Positions 1-11,129 of a stretch of 64,000 bases of DNA are shown one piece after another. The stretch comes from Paraphysomonas bandaiensis (lineage: Eukaryota; Chrysophyceae). Numbering within the stretch: position 1 is the first letter of the stretch; every line of letters begins with the position of its first letter. The position numbers were made by a program, and so were the translations under genes. Location: the NCBI GenBank assembly GCA_965644295.1, contig CBFFRP010000376.1, positions 62,001-126,000 of the forward strand, in the 5' to 3' direction. Below the pieces are notes generated by a model. That model was not told where the DNA came from. It ran no database searches and saw only the letters and a list, made by a program, of their open reading frames with translations.

Positions 1-1913
1 AATACTAACCCTTTTCCTTTAACTACAACTTGTCCTCTCTTGTCGAAGTCAAACACCTCTGAAACAAAATGTTAGAATATGGATAATGATGAAATATTCA
101 CCACGTAGGCCTCGCATCACCTGAATATTCCTGCAGTGACTGAAACGTACTAGGCGATAAAAGAACTCGTCCGGGCAAAGAATTAGAGCACATACGAGAT
201 GCTGTATACATATGAAAAGGAAACATGTGAGACATAAATTCAGTAAAATAGTTGCCACATCATAGGAGCGATGTGTTTTAAGCAACAGCTTTCGCTATAC
301 TGTCGGTAGAAACAGGTATTCAAATAGTTTACCACTACGAATTCATACCTGTATTAACCGTATCGCCAAAGAGGTGGTAGCTGTAAGACTTTGTTCCAAT
401 GACTCCTGCTGTCACAGGCCCTGAACAAATACATTATTCCGCATGGTTTCGGATGCAGTATGTCATGTACATGATTGGGGCTACCTGTGTGAAGGCCAAT
501 TTGTAATTCCACTTTGGAACCATCAGGCCACGCCCAGCAACTATTCTACGAAGCATAGCGTGTTGACGTATAATGATTGACATTTATCAATATCACTAAC
601 TTCAGTGTTTCACAATTACTACATACATGCATACAGAAGCAGATTAATCACTACCTTAGCGGTTACCAGAAACGAAAGCGCCAATCTTGCCATTGTTACT
701 GCGTGCTCATTCGACTAAGTATACATATCACAGCCATATTAAAATATAAACCAGCCACATACCTCAACCGGGCATCCCGCACATGCCATGTACACATCAG
801 CTATGCTCTCCACCTTATATGCACCAGTTTGTTCAACTATATGGTCCATGACCCCCACCATTTGTTGAATTAATTCTACAATATCCTGAATACAACAAAA
901 TGGGCACAATTAAAGGTATATAATTTCTATATATACTTCATTGACAGATACAGTCTACATATATGTATAAAACAGAAAGATTACATGGGATTTGCTCTTC
1001 AATGAGTGCTCCTCAAATCCAACAATATGGCAAAATAAGATAGTCACGGACGAATGAAACGATGCTAATTTCTCTGTATACCCCTGCTTTAAAGCTTCAG
1101 AAATGTGTAGGGGAAGTATGGATTGGATCAGAGTGTCTTGTCGACATAAATCCGCTCCAATTCTAAGTTGTGACAGATAGCGGCTTCGAGATTCGGATTC
1201 AATGTGCTTTGTATATAAAATCTCGTACGCATACAGCAATGGCAATAAAACAATGCGAAGTCCCAAAATAGAATAGTTTCGCAATATATGCTGGAATATA
1301 ATAAAAGGCAATGTAGTTGTCAGTATAGTGTAGAGACCACATATTGAGACAGTATCTCCAAGCAGCATACCGGAACAGTTGAAGCACATAAATATATAGA
1401 ACATAGAGTCTCCAGTCGACCATATACCTACATAAAAGAGGTACGCTGACTCCTCTATGAGTCCTCGACTATGGTATGATACTGACACAAGGGTATGCAT
1501 AAAGAGAAGAAGAGCACCAATAACGGTATAAGTTAATCGAAGTAGTAAGAATGAATGTTTGGCTCCCATTTTGTGATAAGAAGATATCCACCCGACAAAA
1601 CACACCAACGCTATTGTGACTCGTAATACTAATTCATGTCTTTTCGCATAAGAAGGCCCGTGATATGTGCACATACAAACCAAGAGCGCCACCTGTGCGA
1701 GAATATATAACAACAATGCGATGCGGCACTGTGATCTGATGATGCCACTCTGAAACCGTCGAAAAGACTAAACAATAAAACATTAAAAAATTCAACGATA
1801 TGTTTCTCTTGATGCGTCACCTGCTCAAGGCCCTTATCATCGAAACAAGGAATGAAACTGATTGACGGACACGAGAATCTTCTCAGCATATTTCCCTCAA
1901 GATCTTGAGGCAT
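1..1913 (-). CDS. Class III adenylate/guanylate cyclase with six-helix membrane domain (3' end cut by window edge)
   Basis: Converts a nucleoside triphosphate to a cyclic nucleotide at a membrane. I assembled eight exons from splice sites and reading frame: 1821-1913, 985-1767, 763-885, 667-714, 485-545, 349-420, 121-201 and 1-58, all with GT-AG introns of 48-147 nt. Exon 2 encodes about six hydrophobic helices and then the start of the catalytic domain (ILPLHISEALKQ, SVTILFCHIVGF). Later exons give YKVESIADVYM, the LQIGLHTGPVTAGVIG stretch, YHLFGDTVNTASRM and a terminal VVVKGKG, the usual order of a class III catalytic domain. The E of KVE and the H before LFGD look more guanylate- than adenylate-cyclase-like. 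The first metal-binding Asp of the family (normally ADIVGF) is His here; the second (IAD) is kept. The start at 1913 is the first in-frame Met. Identity is certain at family level; activity and substrate are inferred. Confidence 0.88.
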
Positions 1914-2299
1914 CGGACATATATTACACTCATATCATAAGAGATAGAATGAAGCTACACTGATATGTCTGGTAGATGGTAGCTTTATGTACTAACACTC
2001 GTACTATATATATATATATAGCAGTACAGCCTCAGTGTGCAGACACACTTTCATCAGCTGTCACTTTCATCATGATTTTATTGACATGGAAATGCGCACT
2101 CTGAAGGGTGTTAGCCACATGTCCCATCTGTCGTTGAAGTTCGGTATCGCACTGTATTTGAATATACAGACCAGGAATTTCTACAACGTACATACTGCTG
2201 CTCCTGCTGTACATAGATGTGTATTAGATCAGTGGGCATTTCCTCAGTCTCAGTCTTAGTCAGTCTGAGCTCTGATGCGATATATCACAGACAAGCATT
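1914..2299. other. Divergent intergenic region between cyclase and GT15 gene
   Basis: About 390 bp separating two head-to-head genes, so it probably contains both promoters. It includes a short (TA)n run near 2006-2021 followed by GCAGTACAGC, a CTGTA/GTAC-type motif seen upstream of other genes here. No further element is recognised. Confidence 0.5.
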
Positions 2300-4047
2300 A
2301 TGTTGATATCTCTTCTATATTTTCTGTCCATATGTGTTTTGTGTCGTTGTTTTATTGATGTTCCGTCCGAGAGACAAGTGCTTGAAAACATACGTATCGA
2401 TCATCATGTTTTAACGATACAGCCTGAAAACTCAAGGTCGGCAGTGAGCATTGCGCTGGAGTTGTGCAGACAATACGGTGAGTATTTTGCGAACAAGCGC
2501 CTACTGGATTGCATCCTGGACGTCGGGTCACAAATAGATATACAGCGCAATGACCCCACCTTTCATAATGCTTATTATAGCAACCATACAAATGTTATCA
2601 TAAAGAAGTTGAGCGATATCCCAGTGGACACTTCATATGAGTACAATGTGTCTGCTCGATGTGATACGTTAGAAAATGGACTTTGTAGTAACGGTGGATA
2701 CATTGAGGAGAGCAGCATTGCCGCAACACAGTTAAGTCATTTATATGAACAACACCGCAGACAGGCGAATAATATACGCGCACTTTCATGGAATACCAGC
2801 GATGTGTACTGTACAATGAGACATAGTCATGTCCTGCAAGAGGCGATTGCAAGTGTGCATAAAACTTTACAGCAGCCGTCGAAGTACAGAGGTGCCATTG
2901 TGATATTAGCCCAGGCGGGAAACCACTCTTCATATAACCGACATAGTGTGCCGCAGTTAATGTTGACTCTAGAGTATTTGTACAAGAACTTCAATGATGT
3001 GTACCGTGAAGATATATGGATATTTCACGAAGGGGACTTCGACTTTGTGCTTCAAGAGGAGGTCAGAATGGGAAGAATGGAGATAAGATTCTATACTCTG
3101 AGCGGAATAAAATGGTGATTACATCGTATTGTGTATCGCTGTATAGAAGTATGAATGATTATAGCATATCTATTATGATAAGACGTTTTAAAATTCATGC
3201 TTATTCTTGTGGCATGAATATCAGCTTTTTGTGATGTTGCTAAACATGTAGGGAGGTATACCCTGACTTTGTGAATGGTCAATCTGTTCTTCCACCTTTT
3301 TCAATTGGCTACCGCAAAATGATCCGCTTTTTTAGCGTTCTCCTATGGGAATTGATGCACGATATGGGATACACATGGGTTTGGAGGCTCGATGACGACA
3401 GCTTCGTCTTATCCCCAATAAACTACAATGTATTTACTTTTATGGAAACCTATGGCTACCAGTATGCATATAGAAACATAGCAATAGAATCTCCTGGGCG
3501 GTTGTTTTGGGACTTTGTGCAGTCTTACGTTATCAAGCACCAGATTAGAGATATTGGGCACATTATGGATACGTGTAGAATCAAGACTTCCATTCGAAAT
3601 TTCACTTTCAACAACTGTGGCCATATGCCTGGTTACTACAATAACCTTTTCGTTACAAACGTAAGTAAATGGATGGAGCCCCCTGTGCAACAGCTTCTGA
3701 AGGAATTTGATGAGTCAGGGATGATATTTTTGGAAAGATGGGGGGATCTCTCTATTCACTCGACTGTGGTACGATTGCTGTTCGACGAGGCCAGCGTCCA
3801 TCGTTTTACTGCCTGGGGATATGCTCATTTTTCAGGATCCCTTAATCTTCCCTATTTAGGTATTATGCAAGCCGGCTCACTTGATGTGGATCAATTTCAC
3901 ACATTGAAAGCCTTTGCAGATCGTAACGGCTGGGATGTATCGGATAGAAATAACCAATCGCTTTTTTCCTTTGTGAATAATAAATTGCTAACACTATCCC
4001 TCAGGAGCGCTTGTGAGTGGCACAATTATGCAATTTGTGTGTGCTAG
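2300..4047 (+). CDS. GT15 (KRE2/MNT1-type) alpha-1,2-mannosyltransferase-like protein
   Basis: Two exons, 2300-3114 and 3252-4047, joined over a 137-nt GT-AG intron in phase; the product is 536 residues. The N-terminus is a hydrophobic signal or signal-anchor (MLISLLYFLSICVLC). The C-terminal half has the GT15 layout: RGAIVIL at the start of the catalytic domain, GYRKMIRFFS, YTWVWRLDDDS (the family usually reads WRVEPD at this site), the NNCGHMPGYYNN segment where fungal members have a CHFWSN-type motif, and the strongly conserved LERWGD..IHS near the C-terminus. Fungal KRE2/KTR enzymes transfer mannose from GDP-mannose in the Golgi to O- and N-glycans. DDD in place of EPD and the low overall similarity leave the acceptor, and even the sugar, uncertain. 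Multiple N-x-S/T sites fit a lumenal protein. Confidence 0.82.
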
Positions 4048-6158
4048 TTTTTTGTATGGCTATTGACGTATTAATCTTTATAAATGCCACTGATATAATA
4101 CTTATAATAGATACAAGAGTAAAGTGTGTAGGGCATAAACGTGTTAACATCAGACATTATACTGGAGTACTATTTATTGGTAAAAGCTCCTGGCTCACAC
4201 CTGTACACACAACAATTTATTGTTTCTGGCCAGTTTTGGTTGTGTGAGGCATGTCACGCCTGTTCATTATACTTTCTCCATTTGACCAGAAGTTCATATA
4301 TACCCATCCTTCTCCATTTTTGTAGCAGTGAATGTCTTATTATTAGCAATAGGCGTGTAAGGTCCATTTCTATAAGAATTACAATAGTTTTGATGTCACC
4401 TTGTAAAAAACTCAAATCATTCTCAGAAGCCAATAATGAGTATCTTCAATCTAAAAATGATACCCTACCACTCATTGACACGTACAGAGCTACAGTAACA
4501 TGTGTAGACGAATAGACTCACATATAACATATATATGTTTGAGTTCCCTTGAATTATATATTATATACAACACCTATTGTATAAGTCACAGGATAAAAAC
4601 GACGATTATATCACCTTTCTTTTCTAAAGTATTATACTTAGTAAACCTAGAAGTTGGAAGAATCTGACGGATAGACTACAGGTACTTCAAATTATTATTG
4701 TTAGTATATTATGGTGTACAATTCCACGCCAGCTTTATCGGGTCAAAAATCAGCTCCCGAATATAATACAGAGTGCGTAGATAAGCTCATAGTTACAGAT
4801 CCTGAAATGTGTAGTTCATCAAAATTGCGTCAAAAATATTTTTAAATGATAATAGCTACGCATTATGTGCTGTGTGCTGTGCAAATACATAGAGTTAAAG
4901 TGAATTAGGTGAAACAAATGAGCGCAGATCTATATTAGAAGAGGTTGCTATCTGCTAAATCACAACAATTTCATCATTTTATAATCACAGTTCTTTATTT
5001 AATGTATATCTTCGCCGTGTGTATCTGGGATTTGTGTGTTTCAGCTACAGAGCAAGCTCATGTCTACTTAGATCATCAACTTCAGTGACATTCCCTCCCA
5101 AACCATTGTCTCCCGCATACAAAATGAAATTTAGTATCAATAGTAAGTATATATACGCACTTGAATGCAACTAACATTAACGTCATGGTCCAGCTCGGTC
5201 ATCTTCCTAGGCACTCCATGAAAAAGAGAAACTCCATTGTCAAGAATGATTCACAAACAGTTGGTGAACCACCACATCTATCAACAACATTCGTTATATT
5301 ATTGTATTCTACTAAAGACTAATGCACTGCAGCGATCAAAAGCTTTTGTACATGTCACTCATTGCACACACAGGACCATATGGCATTTAACTTCCCCCTT
5401 GGTTTCAGTTTAGTGTCTTATCGGGATCGTATGGAATGGTTTCCACATTAAATATTAAATATATGACCGTTTAGGTGGACTATGTCGACGAACTGTGCTG
5501 TCAGAGTAGTGAGATACCCCGGACATGTGCACGATCGGATACCCTGTGCGCTCAGTCATATGGGATGCACAGTCTACTACTCCTGCTCAACTGCATGAAT
5601 GAGTAGTACCACCGAACAACACTGCGCCATATAGTAAACTGTCATTTCAAGCACTTGTCAGGTCCAGATGTCTGTTTCCTCATATCTAGATCACGTGATA
5701 TCCGGCCCACATATCTAGATACATATCACATCTAGCCATTCCTAGCTAGGTACGTATGTACCACTGCTGCTGTACTGTTGTGCTGTACCTATGCACTATT
5801 ATTCTGTACGTATGTACATGTCCCTCGGCACTGCAGAATGATACGAGTGCAGAGGTACGACATAATCAGTCACGGCGGTCAGTGGAGAGTGTGGAGAGGA
5901 AGGTCGAGTTCTAAAGTTGCCCTCATAAGAGGCCTCGTATGCTCTTATATGCGGGGGCATGATGTAGCCTGTGATATGTACATCTGTACCGGTCAGTTGT
6001 GTTGCTGTCTCTTCTATCTGCGTCACTTTCATTGAAGATATTATCTGTCGTTTCTTGTTTCTGCGGTGCAGATATCTCTCTGTCTCTGTGTCTGTCTCTG
6101 CCTACTGCGATGGTGTGTGAGTTGACTCTATTTTGATCTGCTGCTCCTCTTTCTTTTT
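4048..6158. other. Intergenic, 2.1 kb, no supported gene
   Basis: AT-rich sequence with scattered stops in all frames. One short piece of the main dispersed repeat family lies at about 4325-4361 (AATGTCTTATTATTAGCAAT). The stretch 5740-5830 is rich in GTAC/CTGTAC words like those seen upstream of other genes. An ORF at 5778-6035 is probably leader sequence of the next gene rather than a gene. Confidence 0.5.
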
Positions 6159-7508
6159 ATGCAGGTGTCTCATACATACATGCTGTTGCAGTGGTGCGTA
6201 TCACTATCGTTAACATTATTGTTAGTGTTGCCTGCTCATGCGAGTGTTATGGTTCGGTTTCGTTTGTTCAATGGAACAGAGGTCGAGACTAGTTTTGTTA
6301 GACGTTACGCCTCTAATCGCGAAATATTGGCTGAGTCGCATGATTTCTGCTATCGATTGGTTCGGATGAATAGTAATTTTTACTCCGTTGACCTGTACAA
6401 CAACAAGTTTTTGCAGGCCTGTACTCGACATCTGAGTGTCACACTGATAGATTTCAACCCGCATCATTTAGATTGTTTAAATGGTTGTCTATATCTAACC
6501 AATCAGAAAGTGATGGAAAGTTACCCTCCAAGTCCGTACACGGCTAGAGTGCTTGCGAATTCCCCGTACAATGCAACTGCAAATACTCTAAATATAAGTG
6601 ATATTTATGGGGATAACTTTTGCGAGTTCATAAGAAGTTACCCTGCTGGTAGCATTCTGGACAAGGTTAAAGTGTCGAATCATTCAATGAAATCGTTTGC
6701 ACCTTTCCCTCGTGTGTTGTGTGCAATAATTACGTATTCTCCTCGGCATGCTTCAGCAATGGCCGTGGCGGAGACATGGGGGTCTCGGTGCAATGGGTTT
6801 CTGGCTTATAGCAATTCAACCGATCAGAGCATACCAACTGTCCAGGTAGATTTCAAGACGTCGGAAAGCATCATCAATTACTGGCATAAAAAAGTAGCTG
6901 TGTACAAAGATATCCATGAAAACTATGCAGCCTTTTTTGATTATATATTTCTTGGTGATGACGACACGTATCTCATAGTCCCCAATCTTCTTGAGTTTCT
7001 CACGTCCGATGATTCAATCATTGCTCTGGTGACTAGTGGTGGCGGAGTGTACGCTGGCCGCCCTATGCGACTTGACAGTTTTCCGAACATGCCCCGTTAC
7101 AACCAGTATTTCAACTCTGGTGCTGGATACGTGCTGGACCGCGTTGCACTGCGAGCAGCTGTCGAGGCAGTGAAAGAAGGAGAATGTGGGGAGGGCCTCA
7201 AAGACAACAACGCCGACGTCTATCTAGCGCAATGCCTGAAGATGTTCGGCATACACCCAGTTGATACAACGGATCGCAATGGGGCTAACAAGTTTCATCA
7301 CTACCACCCGGACTTGATCGCATCATACAATGGAGAGCTTCACAGTGAAGTGGGAAATTTTTATGCTCTTAATTCCTATAGCTTTATACCAGGTGTAGAT
7401 GGAGTTTCTGAACAATCACTCGTATTTCACTATATGAAGCATCCCATATATATGCGTCAGGTGGATGCGTATTTCTCTGTATGCGGAGAAGAAAGTATCT
7501 CTGTATGA
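6159..7508 (+). CDS. Core-1 beta-1,3-galactosyltransferase-like protein (GT31, C1GALT1 family)
   Basis: Single-exon ORF of 449 codons. An N-terminal signal or signal-anchor (MLLQWCVSLSLTLLLVLPAHA is split here as MLLQWCVSLS plus TLLLVLPAHA) precedes a GT31 catalytic domain from about residue 185. Family motifs in order are RVLCAIITY, AETWGSRCN, the metal-binding LGDDDTY, YAGRPM, NSGAGYVLDR, NADVYLAQCLKMFGI and a late SLVFHYM. This order matches animal C1GALT1, which adds galactose to GalNAc-Ser/Thr in the Golgi. The acceptor in this organism is unknown because mucin-type O-GalNAc has not been shown here. The Met at 6159 overlaps a strong splice-acceptor-like stretch (TTCTTTTTATGCAG), so the real start may be the next Met at 6180, with an intron in the 5' leader. 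The N-terminal ~150 residues are unique and rich in N-glycosylation sites. Confidence 0.85.
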   Translation: MQVSHTYMLLQWCVSLSLTLLLVLPAHASVMVRFRLFNGTEVETSFVRRYASNREILAESHDFCYRLVRMNSNFYSVDLYNNKFLQACTRHLSVTLIDFNPHHLDCLNGCLYLTNQKVMESYPPSPYTARVLANSPYNATANTLNISDIYGDNFCEFIRSYPAGSILDKVKVSNHSMKSFAPFPRVLCAIITYSPRHASAMAVAETWGSRCNGFLAYSNSTDQSIPTVQVDFKTSESIINYWHKKVAVYKDIHENYAAFFDYIFLGDDDTYLIVPNLLEFLTSDDSIIALVTSGGGVYAGRPMRLDSFPNMPRYNQYFNSGAGYVLDRVALRAAVEAVKEGECGEGLKDNNADVYLAQCLKMFGIHPVDTTDRNGANKFHHYHPDLIASYNGELHSEVGNFYALNSYSFIPGVDGVSEQSLVFHYMKHPIYMRQVDAYFSVCGEESISV

Positions 7509-7680
7509 TGTTGTACAATACAATCAACGCTATATATATACTGTTCATAAAGACTATTTTAAATGTAATGAATGTCTCTTGTCGCAGTAATAGTGCTGTG
7601 TATTGATGTGTTACTTCATATATTTATTTTAGTTTATTTTAGTATGCCCGAAACTACACGCTAACTAGATCAGTAGTGAG

Positions 7681-8228
7681 TAGTGAATGTCTGATTATTA
7701 GAAAATAGGCGCTTAAGAGTCAGAAATAATGTAGCAAAACAATTTAACTAACTAGTGCTTAACTATGATATCCTACTATTTAACGCTACGATTGCTGCTT
7801 ACTGCTTATGCGTCACCTCAACCACTAAGATGCAACCACTTTTGCTCTATCACTCAAAGCAAACTCAGTGAGCAAGCAGAATGTTGATATACCTGACATC
7901 TGCTAACTTAAGAATTTTTCTGTGAACTAGCCCGGATGCTTGACTTCAGCAGGAAGTCCAAAACCCCGGATGCCTTTTTGAGGCGGCCCTATTTCCGGAT
8001 GCCTGTTTATTCATCAAGAGTCAAGACGTCAAGACCCAAAGACGTCTACACAAGTGACACTAGTTATAGTGTTCCTTGTACCACACAAGCATTAGGCTAT
8101 GAGTGGGCAGAAGAATATTTGCTGAGACTATATATGAGTCTCACGCCAGTTTCTGGGAGAAATATCTCCTGTGTACTTATCCCCCAGAACACCACGAGAA
8201 GATGCGAGTCCGATTTTGTGGAGGGCAC
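7681..8228 (+). repeat. Dispersed repeat family 1, copy A
   Basis: About 550 bp starting TAGTGAATGTCTGATTATTA and ending near CGATTTTGTGGAGGG. Diagnostic internal words are CCCGGATGCTTGACTTCAGC, GACGTCTACACAAGTGACAC, CTTGTACCACACAAGCATTA and CACCACGAGAAGATGCGAG. The same words recur at 8720-9208, 12828-13348, 17934-18101, 33394-33970 and 55690-56135. An ORF spans part of it, but I read this as incidental. There are no clear terminal inverted repeats and no target duplication that I could confirm, so the class is undetermined. Confidence 0.85.
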
Positions 8229-8719
8229 GATAATTCATTGCAGTATAATTACATCATGGGTTGAGCTAGGTATGTTTACAAGCATGCGACCTCATTATTT
8301 AATTTATTAATTAATTGTCTAGAACCAGCGTCAAATAATTGTTACGCAAAGAGAATCATTGATAAAGAAAGATCAGATATTTTACTATCACATTATCACT
8401 GATGTATTAGAAGATTAGAAGAGATGTATATTATTCAACCTAGTCAAAAATATTGAATTACCTCGTTACGGTAACTTGTAATGTGGCTATAATAGATAAT
8501 AGGTGTTTCATTAAGACACTAATAATGGTACAACGATAAGATGACTAAGCTATATACAAAGTACTGAGTATCAAGTTATTGTGCCCGTTCTGGTTTCTTG
8601 GCGCGCTCAGTATTTTTATAGGACTCTAATATATTTATTCTCAGACTATCTTCCTTTATTATTATATGATTATACACTTTTAGCTCAAATAAACTAATTG
8701 AAGTATACAATAATAAACT

Positions 8720-9208
8720 CCAACAAAGTCGGACTCGCATCTTCTCGTGGCGTTCTGGGGGATAAGTACTATTTGATTTGGGTAACAAGTACAGGAGATA
8801 TTTCTCCCAGAAACTAGCGTGAGACTCATATATAGTCTCAGCAAATATTCTTCTGCCCACTCATAGCCTAATGCTTGTGTGGTACAAGGAACACTATAAC
8901 TAGTGTCACTTGTGTAGACGTCTTTGGGTCTTGACGTCTTGACTCTTGATGAATAAACAGGCATCCGGAAATGGACCCGCCTCAAAAAGGCATCCGGGGT
9001 TTTGGGCTGCTTGCTGAAGCCAAGTATCCGGGCTAGTCCACCTTAAGGACAGAGTGCGAAAGTGATTGTACCTTGGTTCTTGCGGGCACAAGTAGCTTTC
9101 GTAGCGTTAAATAGTAGGGTATCAGAGTTAAGCACTAGTTAGTTAAATTGTTTTGCTACATTAGTTCTGACTCTTACACGCCTATTGCTAATTATCAGAC
9201 ATTCACTA
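8720..9208 (-). repeat. Dispersed repeat family 1, copy B, inverted relative to copy A
   Basis: Reverse-oriented copy running from CAACAAAGTCGGACTCGC to GACATTCACTA. It matches copy A more closely than the other copies, and with it forms a large inverted repeat with arms of roughly 500 bp and a ~490-bp spacer. Confidence 0.85.
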
Positions 9209-9494
9209 GTCTATAAAAAATAAACGTGCTTGCACAACAAAGTCTCACCAAGCTGAGGAAGAAACTTCCCACAGCAATTTTATTACTTTACTTTATGAAA
9301 TGCACCCATGTTTGCAGCAATGTTATGCATCATTTATACATAATTTATGGCTGCAAGAATATAAATCACACCAGATGCACTTATAACCCCGACGCGTGAC
9401 ACTAGCTATACGATTTCGTCATATGTACCGTGCTATTGCTGTCAGATAGCTAGCATCTATGGGTGTGCTTACTTTTGACACTGCCTAATATGAC

Positions 9495-11129
9495 TTATGC
9501 GTTAATCGGAATTGTCAGTATTGAGCCAGTAAAAAAATCAATTTTAGCTCCAGGAGGGCTTTGGTCAAGGTAGAGTCTGTCACGAGACGATATTACAACG
9601 GCAAGGCGGTTGCCCTTAGGCATGTCATAGGAAGACATTGTCACATTTACGTCGAGCTGTATTTGCTGGCCCGGTGTAACATCTTTAAAGGTCCAGGGAG
9701 AAAATGTGAAAATATGACCTATATCATTGTCCCCCACTGAGAGAAGATAAACTATCAACGTCCCACTGGAAGCTGTTGGAGTTATATACAGCTGGAGGTG
9801 TGGAATACCACGTATATGTACATCCGTTGTAAACACAGCGGATGCGAAAACGACCCCATATGTGCGACTAATATCCTCCATACGTACAGGCTTTTGAACG
9901 TCAAGATATGCATCCACAGTTTCAGTAATATACGCAATTCCTCCAGAAATATTGGCTGTTGCCCCAGTGGTTAGTGAGGCAGCGACATCGCTGGTCCGCT
10001 TTCTCAAATTGACTGGGGGAGTGTAGCCCGATAGTACTTCCTCCGACTGTAGTTCAAATAGCAAACTGCCCGTGGACACATCTGCCATGGAGTTGTACTT
10101 TTCAATTTCTCTTCCGTTCATCGCATTGAAAATCACCATTGGCATATCGTCATCAGGACCACTTTTATTGTCCTTCAAATAGAAGTCGTTCCACTGTCCT
10201 GCACGGTGCCACACCTGATCTGGCAGACCAAATATACCTGGTAGCTCAGGACCAGCATGATCTCCAGGAGCAAACTCAATATGCTTGGGTACTGTTAATT
10301 CGTCGAAAAAGGGAGGAAATTGATTCGGAGTGAAGAGTGAGTCGCCAAGAGCATTCGCAATGAAAATAGCCGCACCGTTATCGTTAATTTGCTCAATGAA
10401 ATTTACTGCCGAGGAGTTTACAGTGAATTCATACAGAAATTCCAGATTAGTGTTGCTGAAGTAGTCATCGAATACAAGTTCCAGGTCTTCACTCGGCTTG
10501 CCTGTGATTTCAGCTAACACTTGAAGAGCTCTCACAGCCTCTTCGCGAATAGTTTCGCCATTACCTAAAAAGCTCTCGGCCATATCCACCCAGCAGCTCA
10601 TTGCCACGGCACTCTTAATTCGGGAATCCATAGCGCTGCCAAGGAGAGAAATGCCTCCGCCATAAGAAATGCCTGCAGACAAGTCAGAAAAGACAGCAGT
10701 ATAAGTATATAGAAACTTACCACTCACTCCAATGCGATTTGGGTCAGCATTTGTATTTTCGATTGTCCAATCTATAACTGTGCTCAAATCGGCCATATCG
10801 TTCGGTCCAGCCATATCTATGACTCCGCCGGATTCCCAAAATCCACGAGCAGTGTAGGATACTATGGTGTAGCCGTCCCGTGCATACCTGTCGGCAGGAA
10901 TCACATACTCCCATTTATTCATGCCCCAGCTGGATATAAAAATGATAGTGGGATTCTTGTCGCTCTTGTATCCTGGGCGAGGATCAAAGTAGATAGACTT
11001 CAGAGTGACTCCATCATGAGCGGTTATATCCGCTAAACGAAACCCAGCTTGAGTTAAATCCTCCACACTAGAGTTCGATAAGCACACCGCCAATGGCAAC
11101 AGGGCCACGGACAAAAAGGTAGTTAGCAT
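9495..11129 (-). CDS. Secreted CocE/NonD-type alpha/beta hydrolase (X-Pro dipeptidyl-peptidase-like)
   Basis: A hydrolase with a signal peptide (MLTTFLSVALLPLAVCLS) starting at 11129. The catalytic serine lies in GVSGISYGGG, which appears only after a 48-nt GT-AG intron (10673-10720, GTAAGT to CTGCAG) is removed. The intron is a multiple of three with no stop, so naive translation reads through it. Probable Asp is in NALGDSLF and His in APGDHAG, giving a Ser-Asp-His triad. The C-terminal third is a beta-rich jelly-roll domain (PVRMEDIS, IRGIPHLQLYITP, MPKGNRLAVVIS) typical of CocE/X-Pro peptidases, which cleave esters or Xaa-Pro amides. The spliced product is 528 residues. An ATGT microsatellite just upstream of the start is in frame but not credible coding sequence. 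The family is common in bacteria, so transfer is possible. The substrate is unknown. Confidence 0.85.
   Translation of the reverse strand: MLTTFLSVALLPLAVCLSNSSVEDLTQAGFRLADITAHDGVTLKSIYFDPRPGYKSDKNPTIIFISSWGMNKWEYVIPADRYARDGYTIVSYTARGFWESGGVIDMAGPNDMADLSTVIDWTIENTNADPNRIGVSGKFLYTYTAVFSDLSAGISYGGGISLLGSAMDSRIKSAVAMSCWVDMAESFLGNGETIREEAVRALQVLAEITGKPSEDLELVFDDYFSNTNLEFLYEFTVNSSAVNFIEQINDNGAAIFIANALGDSLFTPNQFPPFFDELTVPKHIEFAPGDHAGPELPGIFGLPDQVWHRAGQWNDFYLKDNKSGPDDDMPMVIFNAMNGREIEKYNSMADVSTGSLLFELQSEEVLSGYTPPVNLRKRTSDVAASLTTGATANISGGIAYITETVDAYLDVQKPVRMEDISRTYGVVFASAVFTTDVHIRGIPHLQLYITPTASSGTLIVYLLSVGDNDIGHIFTFSPWTFKDVTPGQQIQLDVNVTMSSYDMPKGNRLAVVISSRDRLYLDQSPPGAKIDFFTGSILTIPINA
10673..10720 (-). 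other. 48-nt intron, multiple of three and stop-free, in the hydrolase gene
   Basis: Donor GTAAGT and acceptor CTGCAG flank a pyrimidine-rich segment. Removing it restores the nucleophile elbow GISYGGG directly after GVS. If retained, it would insert 16 residues immediately before the catalytic serine. Confidence 0.85.

Larger units (their letters stand above)
7509..9494. other. Intergenic region occupied mostly by an inverted repeat pair
   Basis: After about 170 bp of downstream sequence, this region holds two repeat copies facing tail to tail (separate entries), a ~490-bp spacer at 8229-8719 with no recognised content, and about 280 bp of AT-rich sequence before the hydrolase gene. No gene is supported. 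Confidence 0.6.

Noticed and set aside
4141-4515. 124-codon ORF downstream of the GT15 gene
   Set aside because: No motifs, AT-driven composition, and includes a repeat fragment; probably chance.
7936-8985. ORFs conserved between repeat copies A, B and partly C
   Set aside because: Conservation is explained by the recent repeat duplication; other copies break the frame and no domain is recognisable.
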